NCBI GenBank assembly: GCA_947258655.1
Contig: CAMYJD010000030.1
Span: forward strand, 3,747 to 43,081
Origin: an uncultured Gammaproteobacteria bacterium
Lineage (GTDB): Bacteria; Pseudomonadota; Gammaproteobacteria; JAADHQ01
Length of the DNA stretch: 39,335 nt
Reading direction: 5' to 3'
Part shown: piece after piece, positions 8,794 through 17,823 of the stretch
Layout: each line of letters begins with the position of its first letter
How positions within the stretch are numbered: the stretch's first letter is position 1
The notes under the pieces: model-generated
Database searches by the model: none
Seen by the model: the letters and a program-made list of their open reading frames with translations, nothing else
Told to the model about the DNA's origin: nothing
Translations under genes and position numbers: made by a program

Positions 8794-9294
8794 ATGCCTC
8801 CGGCAGACAAGGCACCCAAAACCTTTCTCTGTGATGAAATGCTGAAGGGATTAGCGCGCTGGTTACGCGCGGCAGGTTATGACACGATGACCTGTAACAC
8901 GGGACTCAGTGACCGTGCCTTGCTCGAACTGGCAATACGCGAGCAGCGTTTATTACTGACACGGGATAGAAAACTGCTGGAATTTCGTCACGCGCCTGGT
9001 AATGTCATTTGCCTGCGCTGCAATGCACTCGATGATTGTGTTGATGAATTAAGCACACTGCTCAAGTTTGATTGGCTATATAGGCCTTTCAGTCGCTGCC
9101 TGTTATGCAATACAGAGCTTATCGCCGCAGCGGAAAATCTGTATAGCAGGATTCCTGCAAGCAGTCGGGAAAACGCACAGGAGGTATTATATTGCCCGTC
9201 TTGTGACAAGTTATACTGGCACGGTAGCCATGTTCGCCGAATGAAGAGAATGCTGTCAGTATGGGCACAAAGGCAGGGCCTGCGGGAAGACTAA
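8794..9294 (+). CDS. Mut7-C (DUF82) PIN-like RNase-domain protein with zinc ribbon
   Basis: A protein of 166 residues. The N-terminal half shows the Mut7-C pattern: FLCDEMLKGLARWLRAAGYD with the conserved Asp, then LLELAIREQRLLLTRDRKLL, as in the PIN-like nuclease fold, where acidic residues bind metal. The C-terminal half carries a zinc ribbon (CLLCN...YCPSCDKLYW-GSH), the characteristic tail of this family. The product is probably a cytoplasmic RNA-acting enzyme, but no substrate is established for bacterial members. The frame opens at a TTG (8770); ATG 8794 is preferred because the family starts close before FLCDEM and a purine-rich GCAGGA lies about eight bases upstream. The stop is only 10 bp from the end of the convergent PilZ gene. 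Confidence 0.85.
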   Translation: MPPADKAPKTFLCDEMLKGLARWLRAAGYDTMTCNTGLSDRALLELAIREQRLLLTRDRKLLEFRHAPGNVICLRCNALDDCVDELSTLLKFDWLYRPFSRCLLCNTELIAAAENLYSRIPASSRENAQEVLYCPSCDKLYWHGSHVRRMKRMLSVWAQRQGLRED

Positions 9295-9303
9295 TAATAC
9301 TGC

Positions 9304-9741
9304 TTATTCTTGCTCGCGATAGTCGGCGGCATATTTACTGATCCACTCCAGCGCGGCTTCCTGTGTGGTTAGATCCCTGCCGTCAGTATTTTTAACATCT
9401 TTACGATACTGTTCGATATTGCATACCTGTTCGACCATGCGAATTCCATACTCGGCTTCATTGTTCAGGAACTGTACACCGATCTCATGCCCGTATTTCC
9501 TGGTATGACACCAGACCACTTTTGCGGTCTCTTCAAAATAGGGGCGCGTTATACGGATAACCAGATTGATGGTCTGGTTTATTTTTAAGGGGGCTTCGGA
9601 GATAAAGGACAAGCCACCGTTACTGATATCATGGGTAGAATTGACCTGTTTGGACCAGCTTTCTTCAGGGGTGCTGATTTCAACCGGAATCTGTGCCTGG
9701 TATCGGTGGAAGCGCCTTCTACTGCTGTTTTGTGGCCGCAT
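9304..9741 (-). CDS. PilZ-domain protein (predicted c-di-GMP receptor)
   Basis: A 145-residue protein made of one PilZ domain. The N-terminal RRRFHRYQAQIPVEI supplies the RxxxR c-di-GMP motif, and HDISNGGLSF supplies the (D/N)xSxxG motif about 28 residues later. Both ligand-binding motifs are intact, so binding of cyclic di-GMP is likely. The beta-barrel continues with INLVIRI, TAKVVWC and YGHEIGVQF. A helical C-terminal tail (residues about 100-145) is typical of stand-alone PilZ proteins. It is cytoplasmic with unknown partners. It is monocistronic and convergent with the Mut7-C gene. Confidence 0.9.
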   Translation of the reverse strand: MRPQNSSRRRFHRYQAQIPVEISTPEESWSKQVNSTHDISNGGLSFISEAPLKINQTINLVIRITRPYFEETAKVVWCHTRKYGHEIGVQFLNNEAEYGIRMVEQVCNIEQYRKDVKNTDGRDLTTQEAALEWISKYAADYREQE

Positions 9742-9915
9742 GATTGCTTAAGGTCCGCGAAAGAGGTCTCTACCTGTTAACATAGACCATATTCTATAAT
9801 TTATACAGGCTTGCCTGATAATGGCTGCGGTACTTGCGTTATTATTTATCGTAATTATAAATATAATTAATAGTGCGGGCGATCTATGTTGCGCTGATCA
9901 TTTGCATACGGATAC

Positions 9916-10122
9916 CTACAGTGGAATGAGATCTACTGTATCGGCTGCAACATCGATGGCATCATCAGCGACATTTCCTACAACCGGTACCACCGATACA
10001 ATCGCGCCGCCCACACGCATCGGTACGGTGACAATCTTGGTAGCGAAACAGCCGCTTAATTGCATGCTGGTGAGGATAACGAGTATAGTCGTTACAATTC
10101 TTCTGTTGGGATATGTGTACAT
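9916..10122 (-). CDS. Small DUF6726-like lipoprotein
   Basis: A 68-residue protein with an N-terminal hydrophobic signal and lipobox: RRIVTTILVILTSMQLSGC, with Cys25 as the predicted lipidation site. The short mature part (FATKIVTVPMRVGGAIVSVVPVVGNVADDAIDVAADTVDLIPL) has the VVK/SVVPVVG-VAD pattern of the small lipoproteins grouped as DUF6726. The function is unknown. An overlapping plus-strand frame of 121 codons has no such signature and is taken as its shadow. Confidence 0.75.
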   Translation of the reverse strand: MYTYPNRRIVTTILVILTSMQLSGCFATKIVTVPMRVGGAIVSVVPVVGNVADDAIDVAADTVDLIPL

Positions 10123-10297
10123 GCTCTATTTTCCGTTACGGTGTACCAGACTAAATATTAGTGAATCTGTGTGTAAAAATATATAGCTTGAATTACTTTA
10201 ATTTTATTGATCTGTATCATTGTGAACCAGTACACGTCTGTTGTACTTTTATCGACCAGGCTGATTTATATCTGAATAAACAACGGGTAACCAGTTT

Positions 10298-10756
10298 ATG
10301 ATTAAGTTAGTGAACAATAATACATCTCTGATCCTGATTCTGACGCTCAGCATGTTGATGATGACCGGCCATGTTTCTGCAGAAATCGATGGCGCTTCCA
10401 CGACTGGCTTTCAGGTCCCACCGGCAAAGAAACCTGAGCTACGCGGTAAACCTCCTGCCTGGAACTACGTCTGGGTGGATGGCTACTGGAACTGGGAGAA
10501 AAACGGGTGGCAATGGCACCAGGGAAAGTATGTACAGGCGATCCAGGACAGGCCTCCAATAAATAACCGCGATTTCAGGACCATTCCACCCTCCGTTCAT
10601 CATGTATGGATACCGGGTGAATGGAAAATTGAGGCAGGCGACTGGACCTGGCAGAAAGGACATTACAAGCAGAAACCCTTCCGTAATGCCTTCTGGCATG
10701 CCGGCTACTGGCGTCACCAGGCCCCGGGATGGGTTTGGATAGATGGACACTGGTAG
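10298..10756 (+). CDS. Secreted YXWXXGXW-repeat protein
   Basis: A 152-residue protein with a signal peptide (residues 1-28, ending HVSA) and a Trp-rich mature region with repeated Y/W-x-W-x2-G-x-W units: YVWVDGYWNW, WQWHQGKYV, HVWIPGEWKI, WTWQKGHYK, FWHAGYWR and a final WVWIDGHW at the very C-terminus. This matches the YXWXXGXW repeat family, which is common in beta- and gammaproteobacterial envelopes and has no established function. It is transcribed alone, with about 240 bp to the L,D-transpeptidase start. Confidence 0.85.
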   Translation: MIKLVNNNTSLILILTLSMLMMTGHVSAEIDGASTTGFQVPPAKKPELRGKPPAWNYVWVDGYWNWEKNGWQWHQGKYVQAIQDRPPINNRDFRTIPPSVHHVWIPGEWKIEAGDWTWQKGHYKQKPFRNAFWHAGYWRHQAPGWVWIDGHW

Positions 10757-10998
10757 TTCAAGCTCCGACGTATATCCCACCCTATAAATCCAGGCTTATT
10801 GATGTATACCATGCCATATATATTTAATGGTAATATGGGCTGAAATGTATAGCTTTGTTAAATATACACGGGGGCTGTTAATCCGATTCAAATATTTTGT
10901 TATATTCTTACTCACCCAGGCTCGTACTTCATGCCATTAACAATCCATCAATACTGACGCTTCAGTTTCTTGGTTTACAGTCTTTAGGGAACAGGGCG

Positions 10999-12720
10999 AT
11001 GTTTTATCGTATTGTCATTTTAGTTGCTGTTATATTCCTCGCGCCGGTTACCTCTGCGACAATCGACAACCCGCAGGTGCGTGCACAGATTCAGGCCTAT
11101 GTCGAACGTCTAGATACGGCACAAGCCCTGCAACTTCGCGATACATTTGTTGCTTCGCAAATCGTGTTGCCCGCATTGTATAGGCAGCGTCAATATGAAC
11201 CTGTATGGCAGAATGTGCGTTCGATTCATCAATTACTGGAAATACTCGATGAAATCGATGCCGATGGACTGGATGCCAATGACTATCATGTCAGGGAACT
11301 TCTGGATTTGCAGCATGAGCTATGGCATTCCGACAGTGACAATGCCGTCTTGCAGGCCGAATATGATCTGTTGTTGACCGATAGCCTGATCCGTCTGGGT
11401 TATCACCTGTTGATTGGCAAGGTAGACCCGGTTGAGCTGGACAGTCAATGGAATATGGAAAATACCGTCGGTAGCCTGGAGATGGTCCTGAACCTGGCTG
11501 CTGCCATCGACGTCAGCGACATCGATAGCCTGATAGACAAGCTACGGCCGCGCTCCAATATCTACACGAATCTGAAAAAGGCACTGGCGCGTTATCAGGA
11601 CATCGCTGCCGACGGTGGCTGGCCAGGCATAGACAGGGGAGCCACAATTCGCCCGGGTATGTCGGATCCCCGTGTCGTAGATTTGCGCCGGCGCTTACAG
11701 ATGACAGGCGATTATACGGCTGCGGATTCCCCATCGATGCTGTATGACCGCGATCTGGTTGACGCGGTCAGGCTGTTTCAGTTCCGTCACGGTCTCGATG
11801 ACGATGGTCTGGTCGGGAATAAAACCATCCGCATCATGAATATTCCGGTGCAAGATAAAATAGAAAAACTCAGGGTAAATCTGGAGCGCGCGCGCTGGGT
11901 GCTGCATGATCTTCCGCAAGAGTTTATCCTCGCCGACATTGCCGGCTTTACGGTCAGATATTACCGTCAGGGTCAGGAGATATGGAGCGCACGCGCCCAG
12001 GTGGGCCAGCCTTACCGCAAGACTCCCATATTCCGCTCGCGCATCAGGTATCTGGTCATGAATCCGACCTGGACTGTACCCAGGACCATACTGGAAGAAG
12101 ATATCCTGCCGAAATTACACCAGAATACGGACTATCTGCACAAAAAAAGACTGCAGGTACTCGATTTCAATGGCAAGCCTGTTGATGAAAGCATGATCGA
12201 CTGGGCATTGTATCCCGACAAGGCATTTCCGTATATGTTACGCCAACAGCCCGGTCCCGATAATGCGCTGGGCCGGATCAAGTTCATGTTCCCGAATGAG
12301 CATTCTGTGTATCTGCATGACACGCCATACCGTTCACTGTTTCATAATAACGAACGCGCCTTCAGCTCGGGCTGTATACGTATCGAGAAACCCTATGAAT
12401 TGGCAGAATTGCTGCTGCGGGATCAGGATCGATGGAGTAAGGGAGCGATACTGGACACCATTGATTCTCTGGAAAGCCACTCCGTCTCCTTGCCTGAGCC
12501 CGTCACTGTCATATTGTTCTACTGGACTGCCGGCGTCGACAGTAATGGCCATATCCTGTTCCGGCGCGATATCTATGAGCGTGACGAGGCCATCGCAAAG
12601 GGCCTGTCCAGTCGCTTCCGTTTCAGGGATAAACCGATCCTGGATGATGATATGCAGTCTGGTAAGTCCTCAAAACGCCGTATACCTCCGTTACTGTCAC
12701 ACGCAGCAGGGATCAATTAG
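10999..12720 (+). CDS. YcbB/LdtD-type murein L,D-transpeptidase
   Basis: A 573-residue exported protein. Domains in order: signal peptide (MFYRIVILVAVIFLAPVTSA), a YcbB-type scaffold domain, a peptidoglycan-binding module (about residues 210-275, MSDPRVVDLRRRL... LFQFRHGLDDDGLVG), and a C-terminal YkuD catalytic domain with the HDTPYRSLF and SSGCIRIEKP motifs; Cys459 is the nucleophile. These enzymes form 3-3 crosslinks between diaminopimelate residues of peptidoglycan in the periplasm. The length is close to E. coli YcbB (about 615). The frame opens 34 codons earlier at a TTG, but ATG 10999 gives the signal peptide and has AGGG 5' of it. It is followed 118 bp later by the PPK2 gene. Confidence 0.9.
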   Translation: MFYRIVILVAVIFLAPVTSATIDNPQVRAQIQAYVERLDTAQALQLRDTFVASQIVLPALYRQRQYEPVWQNVRSIHQLLEILDEIDADGLDANDYHVRELLDLQHELWHSDSDNAVLQAEYDLLLTDSLIRLGYHLLIGKVDPVELDSQWNMENTVGSLEMVLNLAAAIDVSDIDSLIDKLRPRSNIYTNLKKALARYQDIAADGGWPGIDRGATIRPGMSDPRVVDLRRRLQMTGDYTAADSPSMLYDRDLVDAVRLFQFRHGLDDDGLVGNKTIRIMNIPVQDKIEKLRVNLERARWVLHDLPQEFILADIAGFTVRYYRQGQEIWSARAQVGQPYRKTPIFRSRIRYLVMNPTWTVPRTILEEDILPKLHQNTDYLHKKRLQVLDFNGKPVDESMIDWALYPDKAFPYMLRQQPGPDNALGRIKFMFPNEHSVYLHDTPYRSLFHNNERAFSSGCIRIEKPYELAELLLRDQDRWSKGAILDTIDSLESHSVSLPEPVTVILFYWTAGVDSNGHILFRRDIYERDEAIAKGLSSRFRFRDKPILDDDMQSGKSSKRRIPPLLSHAAGIN

Positions 12721-12837
12721 CTCCAGGAATATACTTTGCTTGGTGTTTGCACAAAGAATAGTGAATAGACACCACTGTTTGTAATATTCAGCCTGGCATC
12801 ATAAAATCAGGCGATACCCATCATAAAGGTTGCACGT

Positions 12838-13716
12838 ATGTTCAAGGCCCCGCAAAGCCCATACCTGGTACCATTCGACGGTTCCTTCCAGCTCGACCAG
12901 GCCGAAACCCGGCCCCCGAAGGACCTAAAGGATGGAAAAAAAACATTAAAGAATAAACTGGAACAATGCGTTGATCGCCTGGATGAATTACAGCGCATTT
13001 TCTATGCCCATGACAAACATTCGATTCTGCTGATCTTTCAGGGGATGGATGCTGCCGGCAAGGACGGCACGATCAGGGCGGTGCTGCAGGGAATCAATCC
13101 CGCCGGTTGTCAGGTGTTTTCTTTCAAACAGCCATCGGCAGAAGAACTGGACCATGATTTTATGTGGCGCACCACCCGCAGTCTACCTGAACGCGGCAGA
13201 ATAGGGGTGTTTAATCGCAGCTATTATGAAGAGGTGCTGATCGTCAAGGTGCATCCTGAATATCTGTCTTCTCAGAAACTGGTTATTGAAAATCATGACA
13301 GCATCTGGGACGGGCGTTACCGATCAATCCGCGAGCATGAAGAGCATCTGGCCCGTAACGGTACGGTGATCCTGAAATTCTGGTTGAACGTATCCCGGGA
13401 TGAGCAGCGTCGCCGCTTCCTGAAACGACTGGATGAGCCCGAGAAAAACTGGAAATTTTCCACTGGTGATGTCCGCGAGCGAGGATTCTGGGACAAGTAC
13501 ATGAACGCATTCGAGATGGCCGTGGGTGAAACGTCGAGGTCCTGGGCTCCCTGGTATGCCATTCCAGCGGATGACAAGCCGTATATGCGCCTGTGTGTGG
13601 CCGATATTGTTATGCAGGCCATGGAGTCGCTCGAACTGCATTATCCCCGCGTTGATGACAAGGAACGTGAGCGTTTTGACGAGATGCGCGATATTCTTAC
13701 CAGTGAGGATAAATGA
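12838..13716 (+). CDS. Polyphosphate kinase 2 (PPK2) family phosphotransferase
   Basis: A 292-residue protein of the PPK2 family, which transfers phosphate between polyphosphate and nucleotides. Seen are the Walker A motif GMDAAGKDG (residues 69-77), the Walker B-like region IGVFNRSYYEEVLIV, the lid region with R-R-RFLKRLDEPEKNWKFS, and the conserved APWYAIPADDKPYMR near the C-terminus. The single-domain length fits class I or III enzymes. Whether it prefers AMP, ADP or GDP cannot be read reliably from the sequence. It is cytoplasmic with AAAGG 10 bases before the ATG. A hairpin-rich repeat begins at its stop codon and may end transcription. Confidence 0.92.
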   Translation: MFKAPQSPYLVPFDGSFQLDQAETRPPKDLKDGKKTLKNKLEQCVDRLDELQRIFYAHDKHSILLIFQGMDAAGKDGTIRAVLQGINPAGCQVFSFKQPSAEELDHDFMWRTTRSLPERGRIGVFNRSYYEEVLIVKVHPEYLSSQKLVIENHDSIWDGRYRSIREHEEHLARNGTVILKFWLNVSRDEQRRRFLKRLDEPEKNWKFSTGDVRERGFWDKYMNAFEMAVGETSRSWAPWYAIPADDKPYMRLCVADIVMQAMESLELHYPRVDDKERERFDEMRDILTSEDK

Positions 13717-13808
13717 AGTCGGATGTATTGAGTCTTAAGTCGGAAGTCTTAAGTCTTATGTCTTGAGTCTTTTAGACTTCCGGCTCAAGACTTTCGACTT
13801 CCGATTCC
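13715..13808. repeat. Imperfect AAGTCTT tandem array forming a hairpin
   Basis: A run of near-identical 7-8-base units (AGTCTTA, AGTCGGA, AGTCTTA, AGTCTTATG, TCTTGAGTCTT) is followed by their reverse complements (AGACTTCC, CTCAAGACT, CGACTTCCG). GGAAGTCT (13742-13749) pairs with AGACTTCC (13774-13781), and an inner AGTCT-TTT-AGACT hairpin is present. It starts at the PPK2 stop codon; it could act as a transcription end or mRNA-stabilising structure, though no T-run follows. Confidence 0.65.
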
Positions 13809-14089
13809 AGCGCCGCGCAGGCAGCTGTTCACGGTCGTGGCATTGCTTGAGTTATTCAGGAATGTATGGCTTACAAAAATAAATAATAATAAACATAGTG
13901 ATTAGCTTCTGTACGGAAGGCAGACTCTTGTATAGTATGTGCCTGGACTGTAAATATATAAAAAACAATAATATATGTAACATTGTTAATATGATTTGGT
14001 AAATAAATGTTGTATTAACCTACGCTAAACATATAAGTGTATGCGTGATCATTCGAGTATTGAAAATTCATGATGAATCTGATTATCTA

Positions 14090-14118
14090 TTGACAAGTAA
14101 ACTTTAACAGTTGATATT
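14090..14118 (+). promoter_or_regulatory. Possible sigma70 promoter of the TonB-dependent receptor gene
   Basis: TTGACA at 14090-14095 is a perfect -35 hexamer. Seventeen bases later stands GATATT (14113-14118), a weak -10. It lies about 140 bp before the receptor start. The surrounding 13809-14242 is AT-rich with no open frame. No clear Fur, TyrR or other operator was recognised. Confidence 0.35.
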
Positions 14119-14260
14119 AACCCGCAGGCGTATCAAGGAAAAATAATAAAGGGAAATATTTATGAGTTAGCTTTAGATGAATGTTCAGGTTTGCCGAGTG
14201 TAAATTGATTTCATTTTGCACTCAAAATCAATAATGTGAAGTATGAGCTGGGGGGAGCAT

Positions 14261-16897
14261 ATGCGGGACAATTATTGTATTTCTTTTTTCGGGATGGTTT
14301 TACACAGATCATCTTCCTTTAAGTTTTTGTTACCGCTGTCGGTTGTATTACTCTATCTCCAGGTTGTTATTTCAGCAGAGGTATCGGCACAGGATGTAGT
14401 CCAGCTGGAGAAAGTCGAGGTTACCGGTTATCGTATCAAGCGTACCGATGCAGAGGGCCCATCACATGTTCTGAAGCTTGGGCGCGAGGCCATCGAAAAA
14501 TCCGGAGCAAGCACGTTACCCGAACTGCTGACGCAGTTGCCCGGGGCTACAGTTGCCAGCGAAAGTTTCGCGTTAACAGATACACCTGGTGCCGCATCAA
14601 TCAACCTTAGAGGCCTGGGTCCTAACCGGACACTGGTTCTGGTTAACGGTCGACGCGTCGCATCCAATGCGACATCCAGCAATGTAATAGAATCTTTTGT
14701 AGACCTGAATAGTATCCCGCTGGCGGCCGTCGAACGTATTGAGGTGCTGAAAGACGGCGCATCAGCAATCTATGGTGCAGATGCGGTTGCCGGCGTTGTC
14801 AATATTATCCTGCGCACCGATTATGAAGGAGCAACGGTTAGCGTTGGATATGGGCAGACAGGTGAGGGTGATACGAATGAGTCAACAGTCAGTATTCTGG
14901 CTGGCAAGAAATATAACAAAACCCACATAACTGCCGCATTTGACTATTTCACGCGTGATGAACTGATGCTGGCCGATCGCGATTTTTCCAAAAGTGCAAA
15001 CCATACTTCTAGAGGCGGGATTTCCTATTCGAGTGCATTCGGTAATCCGGGCTCTGCATTTCTGTTGAGCAGCAACTCATTTGCTGCCGATCCAGCCTGC
15101 GGTACAGTACAACCACCCAGTACTTTTGGTGCCAATGGTCTGCCTGGCACGACGGGTGAAATTGCGTTCGGTTTTGCCTGCGGATTTGACACCAATCCGT
15201 TTATCACTGCAATTCCAGAAACTGATCGTTATGGCATTAACCTGACGATGAATCATGAACTGAACAGTAGTCTGGATGCCTTTGCCGAATTCGGTTATCA
15301 AAACAGCATTAGCAGTCATAGGGTTCCTGCAACGCCTGTAGGTGCGGATTTTGATATGCTTGTTCCTTCCACACACCCTACCAATCCATATGGTGATAAT
15401 GTCCTGTTGTTATATCGAATAACCGATGCGGGCCCGCGTATTTTCGAGGCAGATTCAGACAACACACGGTTAGTGCTTGGCCTGAAAGGTAGTACAACTG
15501 AATATGACTGGGACGCTTCGGTGCTGTATTCCAGTAACGAGATATTTCAGGATATCAAAAATCAGATCTCTGTCTCTGCCATGCAAACCGCGTTGGCGAA
15601 CGGTACTTTTGATCCTTTTGGAGGCGCAAGCAACGCGGCATCTGTAGTTGACGGGCTGAAGATCAATACTTTTCGTGATTCCAAATCATCATTGCTGACC
15701 GCAGATCTGAATGTTACCGGTCCCGCTGGTGAATGGGAAATGGATGGCGGCCAGGTATATGTTGCTGCTGGTGTCCAGCTACGTCACGAGGCACTCAAGG
15801 ACAGGTATGACCCGGCTACATTGGCGGGCGATGTAGAGGCTGCAGGTGGTACCTCATCAGATGGTGATAGAGACGTGATATCAGCCTATATAGAGTATTC
15901 ATTGCCCGTCAATGATGATCTCGAAATGCAGGCGGCATTGAGAACAGAGCATTATGATACATATGGACATACACTGGACCCCAAACTGGGCCTACGCTAC
16001 CAGTTTAATGAGCAATGGATGTTCAGGGCTTCTGCAGGGACCGCATTCCGGGCGCCAAGTCTGGTAGAGAATTTCATTGGTGCTACGACCTCCTTTGATT
16101 TTCTGACAGATACAGAGCGCTGCAATCTCACTGGGGCGCCCGCGGATTGTGGTGCCAGTCAGTACCAGGTTGTGTCAACAGGAAACAGGAATCTCGAGCC
16201 GGAAACAGCAAGCTTTTTTAATCTGGGAACAGCAGTACAGATTACTGATGACCTGACTATTACTGTAGATTACTGGAAAATAAATCATCGCAATATCATT
16301 GCAGATAATAAACAATTTATACTCGATACCGATGGCCTGAATCCGGCGCTGGTTCAACGTGGTGCGCCGCAATTTGCCGGGGATCCCGGAGCAATATCAC
16401 AAATAAACGCCAGTTATGCCAATTTCGCCAAACAAAGGATTCGGGGTATTGATCTTGACCTGAAATATGAAGATTCCAGGTGGTATGCGGGTACATTTGC
16501 ATCTTACCTTATAGAGTTTGAAAGAAAATCAACCGCCGATGGCCCGTTTGTTGATTATGATGGTAACCGTATTGGAGACGTGGCCTATCCGCACATGAAA
16601 ATGCAGGTGTATGGAGGTATTACTCGCGAAACATGGAATGGCCAATTGACTATGAACCATCGCAGAGCCATAAAGGACAGCAGTGATGCGGTTGGTGTAA
16701 GGGACATCAATGACATAACGACAGTTGATTTGCAGGTCAGTTATACAGGCGTAAAAAATATGACGTTTACGCTGGGCGGTATCAATATCTTTGACAAGCA
16801 ACCGCCCTTCACAGTTGATGAGGTCTCCGGCTATGAATGGGGGACTGTTGATCCACGGGGTGCTTTCTGGTACCTGCGCATGAAATATGAAATGTAA
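14261..16897 (+). CDS. TonB-dependent outer-membrane receptor
   Basis: About 878 residues. Signal peptide (to about residue 45, ending VSAQD), TonB-box-like VQLEKVEVTGYR, a plug domain (LPELLTQLPGATV, INLRGLGPNRTLVLVNGRR, IERIEVLKDGASAIYGADAVAGVVNII) and a 22-strand-type barrel with conserved FRASAGTAFRAPSL, RNLEPETASFFNLG and the C-terminal FDKQPPF..DPRGAFWYLRMKYEM. Such receptors import a bound substrate using energy from a TonB-ExbB-ExbD complex, which is encoded just downstream (17820-20757). The receptor ends in Met instead of the usual aromatic residue. A start at 14243 is possible; 14261 has GGGGGGAG close upstream. The ligand (siderophore, cofactor or saccharide) cannot be told. Confidence 0.93.
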   Translation: MRDNYCISFFGMVLHRSSSFKFLLPLSVVLLYLQVVISAEVSAQDVVQLEKVEVTGYRIKRTDAEGPSHVLKLGREAIEKSGASTLPELLTQLPGATVASESFALTDTPGAASINLRGLGPNRTLVLVNGRRVASNATSSNVIESFVDLNSIPLAAVERIEVLKDGASAIYGADAVAGVVNIILRTDYEGATVSVGYGQTGEGDTNESTVSILAGKKYNKTHITAAFDYFTRDELMLADRDFSKSANHTSRGGISYSSAFGNPGSAFLLSSNSFAADPACGTVQPPSTFGANGLPGTTGEIAFGFACGFDTNPFITAIPETDRYGINLTMNHELNSSLDAFAEFGYQNSISSHRVPATPVGADFDMLVPSTHPTNPYGDNVLLLYRITDAGPRIFEADSDNTRLVLGLKGSTTEYDWDASVLYSSNEIFQDIKNQISVSAMQTALANGTFDPFGGASNAASVVDGLKINTFRDSKSSLLTADLNVTGPAGEWEMDGGQVYVAAGVQLRHEALKDRYDPATLAGDVEAAGGTSSDGDRDVISAYIEYSLPVNDDLEMQAALRTEHYDTYGHTLDPKLGLRYQFNEQWMFRASAGTAFRAPSLVENFIGATTSFDFLTDTERCNLTGAPADCGASQYQVVSTGNRNLEPETASFFNLGTAVQITDDLTITVDYWKINHRNIIADNKQFILDTDGLNPALVQRGAPQFAGDPGAISQINASYANFAKQRIRGIDLDLKYEDSRWYAGTFASYLIEFERKSTADGPFVDYDGNRIGDVAYPHMKMQVYGGITRETWNGQLTMNHRRAIKDSSDAVGVRDINDITTVDLQVSYTGVKNMTFTLGGINIFDKQPPFTVDEVSGYEWGTVDPRGAFWYLRMKYEM

Positions 16898-16937
16898 TAT
16901 TATCTATTCCGTATTTTTTCTGTAATTAACTCAGGCG

Positions 16938-16943
16938 TATAAT
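16938..16943 (+). promoter_or_regulatory. Possible -10 element of the TonB2-type operon
   Basis: A perfect TATAAT stands 86 bp before the DUF3450 gene, but the -35 position holds only a T-rich run, so this would be a weak or activator-dependent promoter. Read-through from the receptor gene is an alternative. Confidence 0.3.
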
Positions 16944-17028
16944 GGCAGTAGTTGTCTAAAACATTATATAAATTTTCGTGACAACTATCCGTTGTACCTG
17001 CCTGTATAGAATTGGGGTGTACAGGTTG

Positions 17029-17823
17029 ATGAAAAATATAAGAGTAAAAATACTGGTACCGATCTCTATTGCAGCCATATTTATCCTTGGTGGAATCTTT
17101 TCTTATCAGCCAGTTGCGGCAGAGACAACTTTAAAAAAATCAATTGCAATCCAGAACCAGATCAACAGAGCGTCGGCGAACTCCCAGAAAAAGGTTGATC
17201 GTATATCTGATGAAGCGGACCGGCTTCTGCATGAATATCGTTATACGCTCAGGAAAACAGAAGGCCTGCGTGTCTATAATGATCACCTTGAAAAAATCGT
17301 CAGCGCACAGGAAGAGGAAATATCCTCGATAAACGATCAAATCGACAGGGTAGAGGTCACCAATCGCGAAATTGTTCCCTTGATGCTGAGAATGCTTGAT
17401 GCATTAAAGAAGTTTGTGTCGCTGGATGTCCCATTTCTACAGGATGAAAGACAAAACCGTATCAACAGTCTTGCCAGAATGGTAAACAGGGCAGATGTCA
17501 CGACCTCGGATAAATTTCGACGTATTATGGAAGCCTACCAGATAGAGACAGAATATGGTCGTACTATCGAAGCCTACAAGGGGCAGTTGTCGAATGGTGA
17601 TAGCAACAAGACTGTAGAGTATCTCAGAATCGGACGTCTGGCACTTTTCTATCTGACCCTGGATGCAAGAGAATCCGGTATATGGGATCTGGCAACCAGG
17701 GAGTGGATAACATTGCCTGACAAATACCGGCTATCGATCAGGGAAGGCATCCGTATAGCCAGGAAGCAATCCGCTCCTGATCTTCTTGTTCTGCCTGTCA
17801 GTGCTCCAGAGGTCCTGCAATGA
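17029..17823 (+). CDS. DUF3450 periplasmic coiled-coil protein of the TonB2-type operon
   Basis: A 264-residue protein. Signal peptide (residues 1-32, ILVPISIAAIFILGG...PVAA), then a long coiled coil (about 35-115) and a helical domain with LDVPFLQDERQNRI, TTSDKFRRIMEAYQIETEYGRTI and LALFYLTLDARESGIWD, the family signatures of DUF3450. This family sits at the head of TonB2-type operons in Vibrio and relatives and is thought to be an accessory of the energy-transducing complex; its exact role is not known. The frame opens at a GTG (16978), but ATG 17029 gives the signal peptide. Its stop overlaps the next start (ATGA), showing translational coupling. Confidence 0.88.
   Translation: MKNIRVKILVPISIAAIFILGGIFSYQPVAAETTLKKSIAIQNQINRASANSQKKVDRISDEADRLLHEYRYTLRKTEGLRVYNDHLEKIVSAQEEEISSINDQIDRVEVTNREIVPLMLRMLDALKKFVSLDVPFLQDERQNRINSLARMVNRADVTTSDKFRRIMEAYQIETEYGRTIEAYKGQLSNGDSNKTVEYLRIGRLALFYLTLDARESGIWDLATREWITLPDKYRLSIREGIRIARKQSAPDLLVLPVSAPEVLQ

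Noticed and set aside
9821-10186. 121-codon plus-strand frame with a hydrophobic start
   Set aside because: Antisense to the small lipoprotein gene, which has a clear lipobox; this frame is low complexity (Thr/Ala/Ser) in its middle.
12263-12784. 173-codon plus-strand frame
   Set aside because: Out-of-frame shadow of the catalytic part of the L,D-transpeptidase gene.
13809-14242. Fur box upstream of the TonB-dependent receptor
   Set aside because: Only partial ATGATnATC-like pieces (such as ATTCATGATGAATCTGATTATC) are seen; no convincing 19-bp match, so iron control is not claimed.
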